NCBI RefSeq assembly: GCF_001050345.1
Contig: NZ_LFMW01000001.1
Location: forward strand, 620,001 to 684,000
DNA length: 64,000 nucleotides
Source: Pseudomonas fildesensis
GTDB taxonomy: Bacteria > Pseudomonadota > Gammaproteobacteria > Pseudomonadales > Pseudomonadaceae
Direction: 5' to 3'
This document shows positions 11,321 to 18,148 of the stretch, piece after piece. Each line of letters begins with the position of its first letter. Positions within the stretch are counted from its first letter, which is position 1. Under the pieces are notes generated by a model. It was not told where the DNA came from. It was given only the letters and a program-made list of their open reading frames with translations, and searched no databases. The position numbers and the translations under genes are program-made.

Positions 11321-12325
11321 ATGCCGATCCGTCATTGCATCGTCCACCTGATCGACAAAAAACCCGACGGCACACCTGCAGTTCTCCACGCCCGCGACTC
11401 CGAGCTCGCCGAGTCGGCGGCCATCGAGAACATGCTTGCCGACCTCAACGAGAGCTACAACGCCAAACAAGGCAAGGCTTGGGGTTTCTTCCATGCCGAG
11501 TCCGGCGCGCACCCGTTCAGCGGCTGGTTGAAGGAGTATTTCGACGGTGGCCAGGATTTCACCACCTTCAGCCGCACCGCCGTCGAGCACCTGCAGAAGC
11601 TGATGGAAGAATCCAACCTCTCCACCGGCGGCCACGTGCTGTTTGCCCACTACCAACAAGGCATGACCGACTACCTGGCCATCGCCCTGCTCCACCACAG
11701 CGAAGGCGTGGCGGTGACCGAGGACCTGGACGTGACCGCGTCCCGTCACCTGGACCTGGGCCAGCTGCACCTGGCGGCGCGCATCAACGTGTCCGAGTGG
11801 CAGAACAACAAGCAGTCCAAGCAGTACATCTCCTTTATCAAAGGCAAGAACGGCAAGAAGGTCTCGGAATACTTCCGCGACTTTATCGGCTGCCAGGAAG
11901 GCGTCGACGGCCCGGGCGAGACCCGCACCCTGCTCAAGGCGTTCAGCGACTTCGTTGAAAGCGAAGACCTGCCGGATGAATCCGCGCGCGAAAAAACCAA
12001 GACCCTGGTCGATTACGCCAGCAGCCAGGCCAAGCTCGGCGAACCCATGGGCCTGGAAGAGTTGTCGGGGTTGATCGATGAAGATCGGCCTAAGGCGTTC
12101 TACGACCACATCCGCAACAAGGACTACGGTCTGTCGCCGGAAATTCCGGCCGACAAACGCACCCTCAACCAGTTCCGTCGCTTCACCGGGCGCGCCGAGG
12201 GCTTGTCCATCAGCTTTGAAGCGCACCTGCTGGGCGACAAGATCGAGTACGACGAAGCCGCTGGCACCTTGATCATCAAGGGCCTGCCGACCCAACTGAC
12301 CGACCAGCTCAAGCGCCGCAACTGA
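11321..12325 (+). CDS. yejK: Nucleoid-associated protein YejK/NdpA
   Basis: Member of the 37-kDa nucleoid-associated protein family (NdpA/YejK), found on the bacterial nucleoid; molecular role poorly defined. The start [14 protein letters not shown] at 11321 has GAGAAG just upstream and matches the family N-terminus. A longer open frame from 11246 is not conserved. The 334 aa equals the E. coli protein (335). Two nucleoid proteins, HU and YejK, thus sit divergently side by side. The stop overlaps the next start by one base (TGATG), so the glutaredoxin gene is translationally coupled. Confidence 0.93.
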   Translation: MPIRHCIVHLIDKKPDGTPAVLHARDSELAESAAIENMLADLNESYNAKQGKAWGFFHAESGAHPFSGWLKEYFDGGQDFTTFSRTAVEHLQKLMEESNLSTGGHVLFAHYQQGMTDYLAIALLHHSEGVAVTEDLDVTASRHLDLGQLHLAARINVSEWQNNKQSKQYISFIKGKNGKKVSEYFRDFIGCQEGVDGPGETRTLLKAFSDFVESEDLPDESAREKTKTLVDYASSQAKLGEPMGLEELSGLIDEDRPKAFYDHIRNKDYGLSPEIPADKRTLNQFRRFTGRAEGLSISFEAHLLGDKIEYDEAAGTLIIKGLPTQLTDQLKRRN

Positions 12326-12675
12326 TGCTCGGCGGGGTCCTTAAAAAAGTCCTGTTGGTGTTGCTGGTCGTCGTTGCTATCCAGAACTGGGGAAAGGTCG
12401 AGCGGCTGTTCAACCCTTCACAGGTGGCGCCGGAGCAGGTACGGGCTTCAGCGCGTGTGGTGCTCTACGCCACCGAGTGGTGTGGGTACTGCAAGCAGAT
12501 CCGCCGCTTCCTCGACCAGAAAGGCATTGCGTACCAGGCGCTCGATATCGAGAAGGACGCCCAGGCGCGCAAGGCGTATGAGGCGTTGGGCGGTGGAGGG
12601 ATTCCATTCGTGGACGTAAACGGGACGTTGATTCGCGATTACGACCCCGAGAAAATCATGGCCGCGCTGAAATAA
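12325..12675 (+). CDS. Membrane-anchored glutaredoxin
   Basis: Small thiol-disulfide oxidoreductase. Residues 4-21 form one hydrophobic helix (VLKKVLLVLLVVVAIQNW) with no cleavage site, likely an inner-membrane anchor. Residues 43-116 are a glutaredoxin domain with active site CGYC at C53/C56, the cis-proline in GGIPFVDVNG, and GSH-binding basic residues. The lysines before the helix favour a cytoplasmic tail, so the domain probably faces the periplasm, but that is inference. It begins on the last base of yejK and ends directly against the convergent fecR-like gene at 12676 with no gap. Confidence 0.88.
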   Translation: MLGGVLKKVLLVLLVVVAIQNWGKVERLFNPSQVAPEQVRASARVVLYATEWCGYCKQIRRFLDQKGIAYQALDIEKDAQARKAYEALGGGGIPFVDVNGTLIRDYDPEKIMAALK

Positions 12676-13653
12676 TCAGCGCACCACGATCACCCGCCCC
12701 AGCAGGCTGTGCTGCTTGAACCCGAGCACCGCCTGCAACGCATTCAGTACCGCCTGCGGGTCTTTGCTCGGGAAGCTGCCGCTGACGCGCTTGGCACCCA
12801 TCTCGTCATTAAGCAGCAGGATGCGGCCAGGGTAGTAACGGCCCAGGTCTTTCACTACGTCAGCCAACGGCGCCTTGTAGTAGTTGAGCCAGCCATCGCG
12901 CCAGGCCAGGCGTGATTCGCTGTCGACCGCGTGCATCGGCTCGGCCACACCCTCGGCGTACGCCACTTGCTGGCCTGCCGTAAGAATTTGCTGCTGGCTC
13001 TGCTTCGACGGTGTGACGCCGACCCGACCCGACAACACCGTCACTTGGCCCCCCGCCGGTTGCAGGCGCACTTCAAACTGCGTGCCCAGCACCCGCGCTT
13101 CGCCGCTACCGGCCTCCACTACAAAGGATTGGCCCGTGTGGGTCACGCTGAAAAACCCCGCTCCGCGACGCAACTGGATGTGCCGCTCGCCATGGCTGAA
13201 ATCTACGGCGATGGCGCTGTCGGCGTCGAGGGTGACTTGGGATTGATCGGCCAGGGTGACGGTTTTGACTTCCCCCGGCGCGGTTACGTAGTCCGCGCCA
13301 ACGTCATCGACCCAGCGCGACGGCTGCCAGCCGGCGCCCATGGACACCATCAGCAGCAGGCACGCGGCCATGGCCAGCGCACCGGACCAACGCATCACGC
13401 GTGAGCGCTTCGAGGTGTTCATCGCGTTGAGGTAACCCTGCAACACCAGCGCTTCCTCGTTCGCCAGTGCGCGCGCCGGCACTTCGCTCAACTCCCACAG
13501 CACCTGGGCCCGGGAATAGGCCTCGACGTGCGCGGGGTCAGCGCGAAGCCAGTGGCTGAAGGTGGCCTGGTCACCGCTGCTGGGCTGGTCGTGCAACAGG
13601 CTCAACCAGGCCAGTGCGGCTTGTTCCTGGGCGGGCGTAGGGGTGACGTTCAC
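12676..13653 (-). CDS. FecR-family anti-sigma/sigma regulator without adjacent receptor
   Basis: Inner-membrane regulator that relays a signal from a TonB-dependent receptor to its ECF sigma factor. The 325-aa protein has an N-terminal cytosolic domain with the family's FxxWLxxxxxHxxAY pattern (residues 32-47), one transmembrane helix (about 88-106), and a periplasmic FecR domain (about 120-215). A C-terminal STN-like domain (about 255-325) is the region that contacts the receptor. GTG start overlapping the upstream sigma gene by 4 bases. No receptor gene is next to this pair, unlike the fecIRA set 3 kb away, so its partner must lie elsewhere or be shared. Confidence 0.92.
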   Translation of the reverse strand: MNVTPTPAQEQAALAWLSLLHDQPSSGDQATFSHWLRADPAHVEAYSRAQVLWELSEVPARALANEEALVLQGYLNAMNTSKRSRVMRWSGALAMAACLLLMVSMGAGWQPSRWVDDVGADYVTAPGEVKTVTLADQSQVTLDADSAIAVDFSHGERHIQLRRGAGFFSVTHTGQSFVVEAGSGEARVLGTQFEVRLQPAGGQVTVLSGRVGVTPSKQSQQQILTAGQQVAYAEGVAEPMHAVDSESRLAWRDGWLNYYKAPLADVVKDLGRYYPGRILLLNDEMGAKRVSGSFPSKDPQAVLNALQAVLGFKQHSLLGRVIVVR

Positions 13654-14228
13654 GGTGCTTTCCCTGGCGTGCGTGGGGGCGATGGTTCGCGAAGGCTGGC
13701 TTTGCAGGCTTCGAGGGCACGCATCATATGTTTTTCCACGGCGCTTTGGGACAGGCCCATAGCCTTGGCGATTTCTGCGTATTTGCGCCCGTGGATGCGA
13801 TTGAGCAGGAAAATCTGCCGGGTACGCTCGGGCAGGCTGCGCAAGGCGGCTTCGACATGGCGCAGGTCGTTGCCCGCCTCCAGTGCGGCCTGGGGTTCGG
13901 AGCCCTGATTATCCTGCTGTTCCGGCAGCCAGCCTTCGCTGCTGCGCACACGGGCGCCTTCGCTGCGCAGGTGGTCGATGGCGATGTTGCCGGCGCAGCG
14001 CAGCAGGTAGGTGCTGAGTTCCTCGACCTGCACCAAGGGTCGGCGCCAGAAGCGCAGGAACAGGTCCTGCACCAGGTCGGCGGCCGTGGCGCGGCAGCCG
14101 ACGCGCCGGCTGACCAGGGCTTCCATCTGCGAACGCTGGGACAGAAATACCTGCAAAAAATGCGCACGCCCACCCGCCGCATCGCGGTGTTGGCTGTCCT
14201 GGGATTCCGGTGGCGTGCTGATCATCAT
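13650..14228 (-). CDS. ECF sigma factor (FecI/iron-starvation type)
   Basis: Extracytoplasmic-function RNA polymerase sigma factor. Taking the ATG at 14228 (MMISTPPESQ) gives 192 aa; the frame is open 54 bases further upstream but that part would read into the preceding gene. Region 2 is seen as ATAADLVQDLFLRFW (about residues 50-64), and region 4 as LPERTRQIFLLNRIHGRKYAEIAKAMGLSQSAVEKHM (written here by its ends: LPERTR and SQSAVEKHM), the latter an HTH. It starts 7 bases after the DUF3325 stop, overlaps the FecR gene, and is therefore the fourth gene of a five-gene operon. Confidence 0.92.
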   Translation of the reverse strand: MMISTPPESQDSQHRDAAGGRAHFLQVFLSQRSQMEALVSRRVGCRATAADLVQDLFLRFWRRPLVQVEELSTYLLRCAGNIAIDHLRSEGARVRSSEGWLPEQQDNQGSEPQAALEAGNDLRHVEAALRSLPERTRQIFLLNRIHGRKYAEIAKAMGLSQSAVEKHMMRALEACKASLREPSPPRTPGKAP

Positions 14229-14235
14229 GGCAGGC

Positions 14236-14562
14236 TCAAAGGGTCGCGAACGCCGCAACAGGGCTGGCCAGCAGGCCGACACCCGCCAGCATCAAGGCCA
14301 GCCTTGGCCGATACGGCAACAGCAACACCAGCAGCAATGCGCTGAGCATCAACACGGCGCACCATTCCACCAGGCCCTGGGCCCATCCCGTGGCGGCCAC
14401 TGCCGGCCAGATCGAAACCGTCAGCAGCAACCAACCGACCATGCGCAACCCCAGGCGTCGACGGGTCGACGGCTTACTGTTCAGCAGTTCGCCGTGGTGA
14501 CGGTCGGTAGACAGGCACAGCGCAGTAAACCCGACGTAGCACATCAGCAATGCGAGGAGCAT
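14236..14562 (-). CDS. DUF3325 membrane protein
   Basis: A 108-aa protein with about three transmembrane segments (residues 1-18, 40-60 and 70-105). It matches the DUF3325 family in size, in the CLSTDRHH motif after the first helix and in context. The family is found next to PepSY-TM and DUF3649 genes in iron-uptake clusters. Its start abuts the preceding stop (TGAATG). Biochemical role unknown; I infer a small subunit or partner of the PepSY protein. Confidence 0.85.
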   Translation of the reverse strand: MLLALLMCYVGFTALCLSTDRHHGELLNSKPSTRRRLGLRMVGWLLLTVSIWPAVAATGWAQGLVEWCAVLMLSALLLVLLLPYRPRLALMLAGVGLLASPVAAFATL

Positions 14563-16137
14563 TCAGTGCGCCTCCTGCTTTAGGTTGAGCGGGCGCGCCC
14601 GCTCGGTCTTGGGCAGGGGCGCCGTGCGGTGCTGCATCTTCCAGGCGGCCCAGGCCAGGAACACACCGCTGCCCAGGCACGTCAGGTCGAAGCCGGCCAT
14701 CGCCCAGTCGCCTGTCGCAAGCGAAACGCCCAAATGCTGCGAGGTAGTCAGCGCATTGAGCAAAGGAATGGCGATAAACAGCAACGCGCCAACGCTCAAT
14801 TGCTCGACCCAGCCCTGCCGACCTCGACGTAGCACCGCGTGCAACAGGCTAAATCCCCAGGCAATGAAGAAGGTCTGCACTTCCCAATCGGAGCGCTCGG
14901 CGAAACTCACCGGCAGCAAACGGTTGGCCCAGAAAAACGCCGCAATGGCGATCATCAGCCCGGACATACTCGCGATGTTCAGCACTTCCACCAGCCGCAG
15001 CTCGAACGGCATCACCAAGGTTTTAGCGTGCTTGAGCTGGCGCTTGCCGAGCCAGATCACCAGCCCGGTGCCGATCATCGCCGTGCCCGCCAAGCCGCAG
15101 ATAAAGTACAACCAGCGCAGCACGGGGCCGGCGAAATGGCCCATGTGCAAACCGTAGAAACTGCCGCCGATCGCCGCTGGCAACGACTGTTCGCCGCTGA
15201 CCCGCAACAGCTCGCCGGTGGTGCCGTTGAACGACACGGTGCTGCCAAAATCATGCACGACGCGGTCGGAACCGGCGCGCGACACGTTGACCGACGCATT
15301 CACATCACTCGGGTTATTCACCGCCAACCGGCCGACATGCCCGCCGTCCCACTGCGTGCGCGCCTGCTCGTACATCGGCACCAGGGGCAGCAACTTGCCG
15401 GGCTGACCGAGTGCCGGGGCATTGTTGGTGGCCGGGAACACTTCATTGAAGAATGCACGCGTGTCGTTGCCATACGAGGCAAGGATCGGCGCCGGCATCA
15501 CCATGCTCATGAAAATCACCAGGCTGCTGTAGGTGATCATCAAGTGGAAGGGCAGCACCAATACGCCCACCGCGTTATGCCCGTCGAGCCAGGAACGCTG
15601 ACCTTTGCGGGGGCGGAAGGTGAAGAAGTCCTTGAAGATTTTCTTGTGGGTGATGATGCCGGTGATCAACGCGACAAACATCACCATCGCAGCGATGGTC
15701 GACAGCCAGCGGCCCCAGGGGTGGGGCATTTGCAGCTGAAAGTGGAAGCGATAGAAGAAGTCGCCGCCCATGCTTTCACGGGCCTGCACGGCTTGACCGC
15801 TGACCGGGTCGAGGACTTTCTGGATGAAGTTGCCGCGCTTGCCGGGGTCGACCTTGTCTTGCCACATCACCGACAGGCCGGGGTCGCGGCTGTCTGGCAG
15901 GGTGATAAACCAGCGCGCAGCGGTGGGCGCCTGTTGCTGCAAATAGGCTTGGGCTACCGTGAGGCTGCGCGCATCGTCCAATGGATGGGCCTGCACCTCG
16001 GGCTGCATCCAGTGGGTAATCTCATCCTTGAAATAGGCCAAGGTGCCCGTCAGGAAAATCGCAAACAGCAGCCAGCCAAAGATCAATCCGGCCCAGGTAT
16101 GCAACCAGGCCATGGCCTGACGAAATCCCTCTTTCAT
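14563..16137 (-). CDS. PepSY-associated TM protein (iron-uptake linked)
   Basis: Inner-membrane protein of the PepSY-TM family, thought to act as ferric-siderophore reductases or in iron release. The start MKEGFRQAMAWLHTW (16137) has the family-typical N-terminus; the frame is open a further 195 bases upstream but that part overlaps the DUF3649 gene. The 524-aa protein has a first helix WAGLIFGWLLFAIFLTG, a PepSY domain around residues 50-130, paired helices near 145-165 and 195-215, a periplasmic loop, and C-terminal helices. Histidines at the membrane edges (HTW, HPWGR, HNAVG, HMGH) could bind haem or metal. The stop/start overlap with DUF3649 is ATGA. Confidence 0.88.
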   Translation of the reverse strand: MKEGFRQAMAWLHTWAGLIFGWLLFAIFLTGTLAYFKDEITHWMQPEVQAHPLDDARSLTVAQAYLQQQAPTAARWFITLPDSRDPGLSVMWQDKVDPGKRGNFIQKVLDPVSGQAVQARESMGGDFFYRFHFQLQMPHPWGRWLSTIAAMVMFVALITGIITHKKIFKDFFTFRPRKGQRSWLDGHNAVGVLVLPFHLMITYSSLVIFMSMVMPAPILASYGNDTRAFFNEVFPATNNAPALGQPGKLLPLVPMYEQARTQWDGGHVGRLAVNNPSDVNASVNVSRAGSDRVVHDFGSTVSFNGTTGELLRVSGEQSLPAAIGGSFYGLHMGHFAGPVLRWLYFICGLAGTAMIGTGLVIWLGKRQLKHAKTLVMPFELRLVEVLNIASMSGLMIAIAAFFWANRLLPVSFAERSDWEVQTFFIAWGFSLLHAVLRRGRQGWVEQLSVGALLFIAIPLLNALTTSQHLGVSLATGDWAMAGFDLTCLGSGVFLAWAAWKMQHRTAPLPKTERARPLNLKQEAH

Positions 16138-16436
16138 GTGCGTGCCATCCAGAAACCCAAGCCCGCCACGGTGGCAAACAGCGCACTCGGCAGCATCACG
16201 CCAAACCAGGCACGCCATGCCGTGCGGCAGGCAAAACACCACAGCACCGCCAACAGATAGAACACAAACGAACTCATCATCCCGGTGATCACCGCATCGG
16301 CGCGGGAGGAGGGCATCCACAACGCCAGGCAAATGCTGGCCAGGGAAGCCATCAGATAACCGCCGACGACAGCAGCCAGCACGCGCGAGGTGACGGCGAG
16401 ACGATAGGAGGCGGGCAGTGAGGTTTTGCTTTTCAT
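16134..16436 (-). CDS. DUF3649 membrane protein
   Basis: A 100-aa protein with three predicted helices (residues about 15-37, 47-70 and 77-98). It matches DUF3649, which travels with PepSY-TM and DUF3325 in Pseudomonas iron clusters. The start MKSKTSLPAS at 16436 is chosen over an upstream in-frame start at 16466. It is the first gene of the leftward operon DUF3649-PepSY-DUF3325-ECF-FecR, whose joints all overlap or lie within 7 bases. A Fur-box-like sequence lies 34 bases upstream. Confidence 0.85.
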   Translation of the reverse strand: MKSKTSLPASYRLAVTSRVLAAVVGGYLMASLASICLALWMPSSRADAVITGMMSSFVFYLLAVLWCFACRTAWRAWFGVMLPSALFATVAGLGFWMART

Positions 16437-16469
16437 GCGGGAGGCGCCAGGTTCATCAGCGCGCAATAT

Positions 16470-16488
16470 TAATGATAAATATTCTCAT
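16470..16488. promoter_or_regulatory. Candidate Fur box
   Basis: TAATGATAAATATTCTCAT resembles the Fur consensus (GATAATGATAATCATTATC); 13 of 16 positions match over 16471-16486 in my hand alignment. It sits just upstream of the leftward DUF3649 operon and about 130 bases before fecI, so one Fur dimer pair could control both. Confidence 0.6.
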
Positions 16489-16557
16489 AAGCAAAAGAGA
16501 ACGGATGAATCACCTGCCTTGCCGGATTGCCGAAGCGCTTCTCGCACCCTACAATGC

Positions 16558-16572
16558 GAACAATTCTTGTTC
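16558..16572. promoter_or_regulatory. Perfect inverted repeat upstream of fecI
   Basis: GAACAA-TTC-TTGTTC is an exact 6-3-6 palindrome 48 bases before the fecI start codon. It is a weak match to a Fur box, so it may be a second Fur site or the target of another regulator. Confidence 0.4.
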
Positions 16573-16619
16573 TCTAAAGCATGCCGATGCTTGCCGCCAT
16601 GTAGTGAAGGGAGATCACG

Positions 16620-17108
16620 TTGAGCCCGTCCAACACCGTCGAAGTCCTGTACCACGACCATCACCACTGGCTCACCGGCTGGTTGCGACGCAAGCTCGGC
16701 TGCCCGGAAAGCGCAGCGGACCTGGCACAGGACACCTTCATCCGCGTGCTCACCGCACGGGAAACCCCGACGCTGATCGAGCCCCGCGCGTTCCTCACCA
16801 CCATCGCCAAGCGCGTGCTGTTCAACTTCTACCGCCGCCAGGACCTCGAACGCGCCTACCTCGACGCGTTGGCACAGATGCCCGAACAGGTCGCGCCGTC
16901 CGAAGAAGAACGCGCGATCATCCTGCAAACACTGCTGGAACTCGACCAACTGCTCGACGGCTTGCCCCCCCTGGTCAAACGCGCCTTCCTGCTGGCCCAA
17001 CTCGACGGCCTGACCTACGCGCAAATCGGCGCTGAACTGGGCATCTCCATCGCCACAGTCAAACGTCACCTGAATAAAGCGGCCATGCGCTGCTATTTCG
17101 CCCTATGA
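16620..17108 (+). CDS. fecI: ECF sigma factor FecI
   Basis: ECF sigma factor for ferric-citrate transport. It starts at TTG (16620) with AGGGAG 7 bases before. The 162-aa protein aligns along its length with E. coli FecI: HHHWLTGWLRRKLGCPESAADLAQDTFIRV (region 2, ends given as HHHWLTGW and AQDTFIRV) and LAQLDGLTYAQIG plus ISIATVKRHL (region 4 HTH). It overlaps fecR by four bases. It should recognise the fecA promoter when FecA signals through FecR that ferric citrate is outside. Probably repressed by Fur with iron. Confidence 0.95.
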   Translation: MSPSNTVEVLYHDHHHWLTGWLRRKLGCPESAADLAQDTFIRVLTARETPTLIEPRAFLTTIAKRVLFNFYRRQDLERAYLDALAQMPEQVAPSEEERAIILQTLLELDQLLDGLPPLVKRAFLLAQLDGLTYAQIGAELGISIATVKRHLNKAAMRCYFAL

Positions 17109-18046
17109 ATTTCTCGACGCAAGTTGCCGAGCAAGCCGTGCACTGGCTGATGGAAATGCAGCAAGGCGCGCTCAACCCGCGCCAGCAAGCGGCCTGGCAG
17201 CAATGGCTGACGGCTCACAGCGAACATCAGCGCGCGTGGGACCATATCCAGCGCGTCAACCAACGCCTGCGCGGCATGCCCTCGCCCCTGGCCCATGCGG
17301 CGTTGAACGCGCCGAAATCCAGCAGCCGGCGCCAGGCGCTGAAATTGCTGTTGATCCTCGGCGCCGGCTCGGCCGCTGCCTGGAGCCTGCGCCAGCAACC
17401 TATTTTGCCGCCTCTCACCGCCGACTACCGCAGCCCGGTCGGTCAGCGGCGCAAGGTGCAACTGGCGGATGGCAGCCAATTGCAGCTCAACACCGGCAGT
17501 GCGGTGGATGTGCATTTCGATGGACAGCAGCGGCTGATCCGCTTGCTCGAAGGCGAAATCCTGCTGACCGGCATCGCGGGCAATACACCGCTGCAGGTGC
17601 TGACCGGCCAGGGCCTGCTCAGCAGCCAAGGCGCGCGCCTGAATGTGCGGCAGTTCAACGACCACACCCAACTGGCCGTTTTCGACGGGCGCGTAGACGT
17701 AATGCCCAACACCTACAGCGGCCTGCCGTTGACGGTCGAGGCCGCGCGCCAGGTCAATTTCACCCGCAAGGGCTGGGACACGCCGCGCCCCACCGACGCC
17801 AACAGCGGCGCCTGGGCCGACGGCATGCTGGTCGCCGCCCACATGCGCCTGGAAGATTTCCTCGCCGAGCTGGGGCGCTATCGTCGTGGCCAGGTGAACT
17901 GCGACCCGCAAGTGGCCAACCTGCTGCTGTCCGGCAGCTACCCGCTGGACGACAGCGAACGGATTCTCGACCTGCTGGAAGTCAGCCTGCCGGTGAAAGT
18001 GCGGCGTTTCACCCGCTACTGGGTGACCGTGCAGGCGCGTGTTTAA
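17105..18046 (+). CDS. fecR: Ferric-citrate regulator FecR
   Basis: Inner-membrane signal relay between FecA and FecI. The 313-aa protein has a cytosolic N-terminus with QQWLTAHSEHQRAWDHIQ (residues 31-48, the family tryptophan motif), a transmembrane stretch at about 78-96, a FecR domain at about 108-205 and a C-terminal receptor-contact domain. Length equals E. coli FecR (317). An arginine pair (SSRRQALK) just before the helix could suggest Tat-like export, as seen for some FecR proteins. ATGA overlap with fecI. Confidence 0.94.
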   Translation: MNFSTQVAEQAVHWLMEMQQGALNPRQQAAWQQWLTAHSEHQRAWDHIQRVNQRLRGMPSPLAHAALNAPKSSSRRQALKLLLILGAGSAAAWSLRQQPILPPLTADYRSPVGQRRKVQLADGSQLQLNTGSAVDVHFDGQQRLIRLLEGEILLTGIAGNTPLQVLTGQGLLSSQGARLNVRQFNDHTQLAVFDGRVDVMPNTYSGLPLTVEAARQVNFTRKGWDTPRPTDANSGAWADGMLVAAHMRLEDFLAELGRYRRGQVNCDPQVANLLLSGSYPLDDSERILDLLEVSLPVKVRRFTRYWVTVQARV

Positions 18047-18103
18047 ATTATTTCCAGCTCTTTTTTAAAAGCCTGTGAGCCGTTTTCCAAACCTCGCGTG
18101 ACA

Positions 18104-18135
18104 GAGAAGGAAAGCCACCTTGATCCTTCCTTCTC
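18104..18135 (+). promoter_or_regulatory. Stem-loop in the fecA leader
   Basis: GAGAAGGAA (18104-18112) and TTCCTTCTC (18127-18135) are exact complements separated by 14 bases. The stem ends immediately before the fecA SD (AGGA, 18136-18139). It could limit fecA translation, protect a processed fecA mRNA or attenuate fecIR read-through. GGAAAG inside it also resembles a FecI -35 element, but no matching -10 is clear. Confidence 0.5.
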
Positions 18136-18148
18136 AGGACCGCTCTTC

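Noticed and set aside
10973..12295. 440-codon frame antisense to yejK
   Set aside because: Low-complexity product; yejK explains the DNA.
12481..12495. Glutaredoxin active site CGYC instead of CPYC
   Set aside because: Proline is often replaced in glutaredoxins; both cysteines are present.
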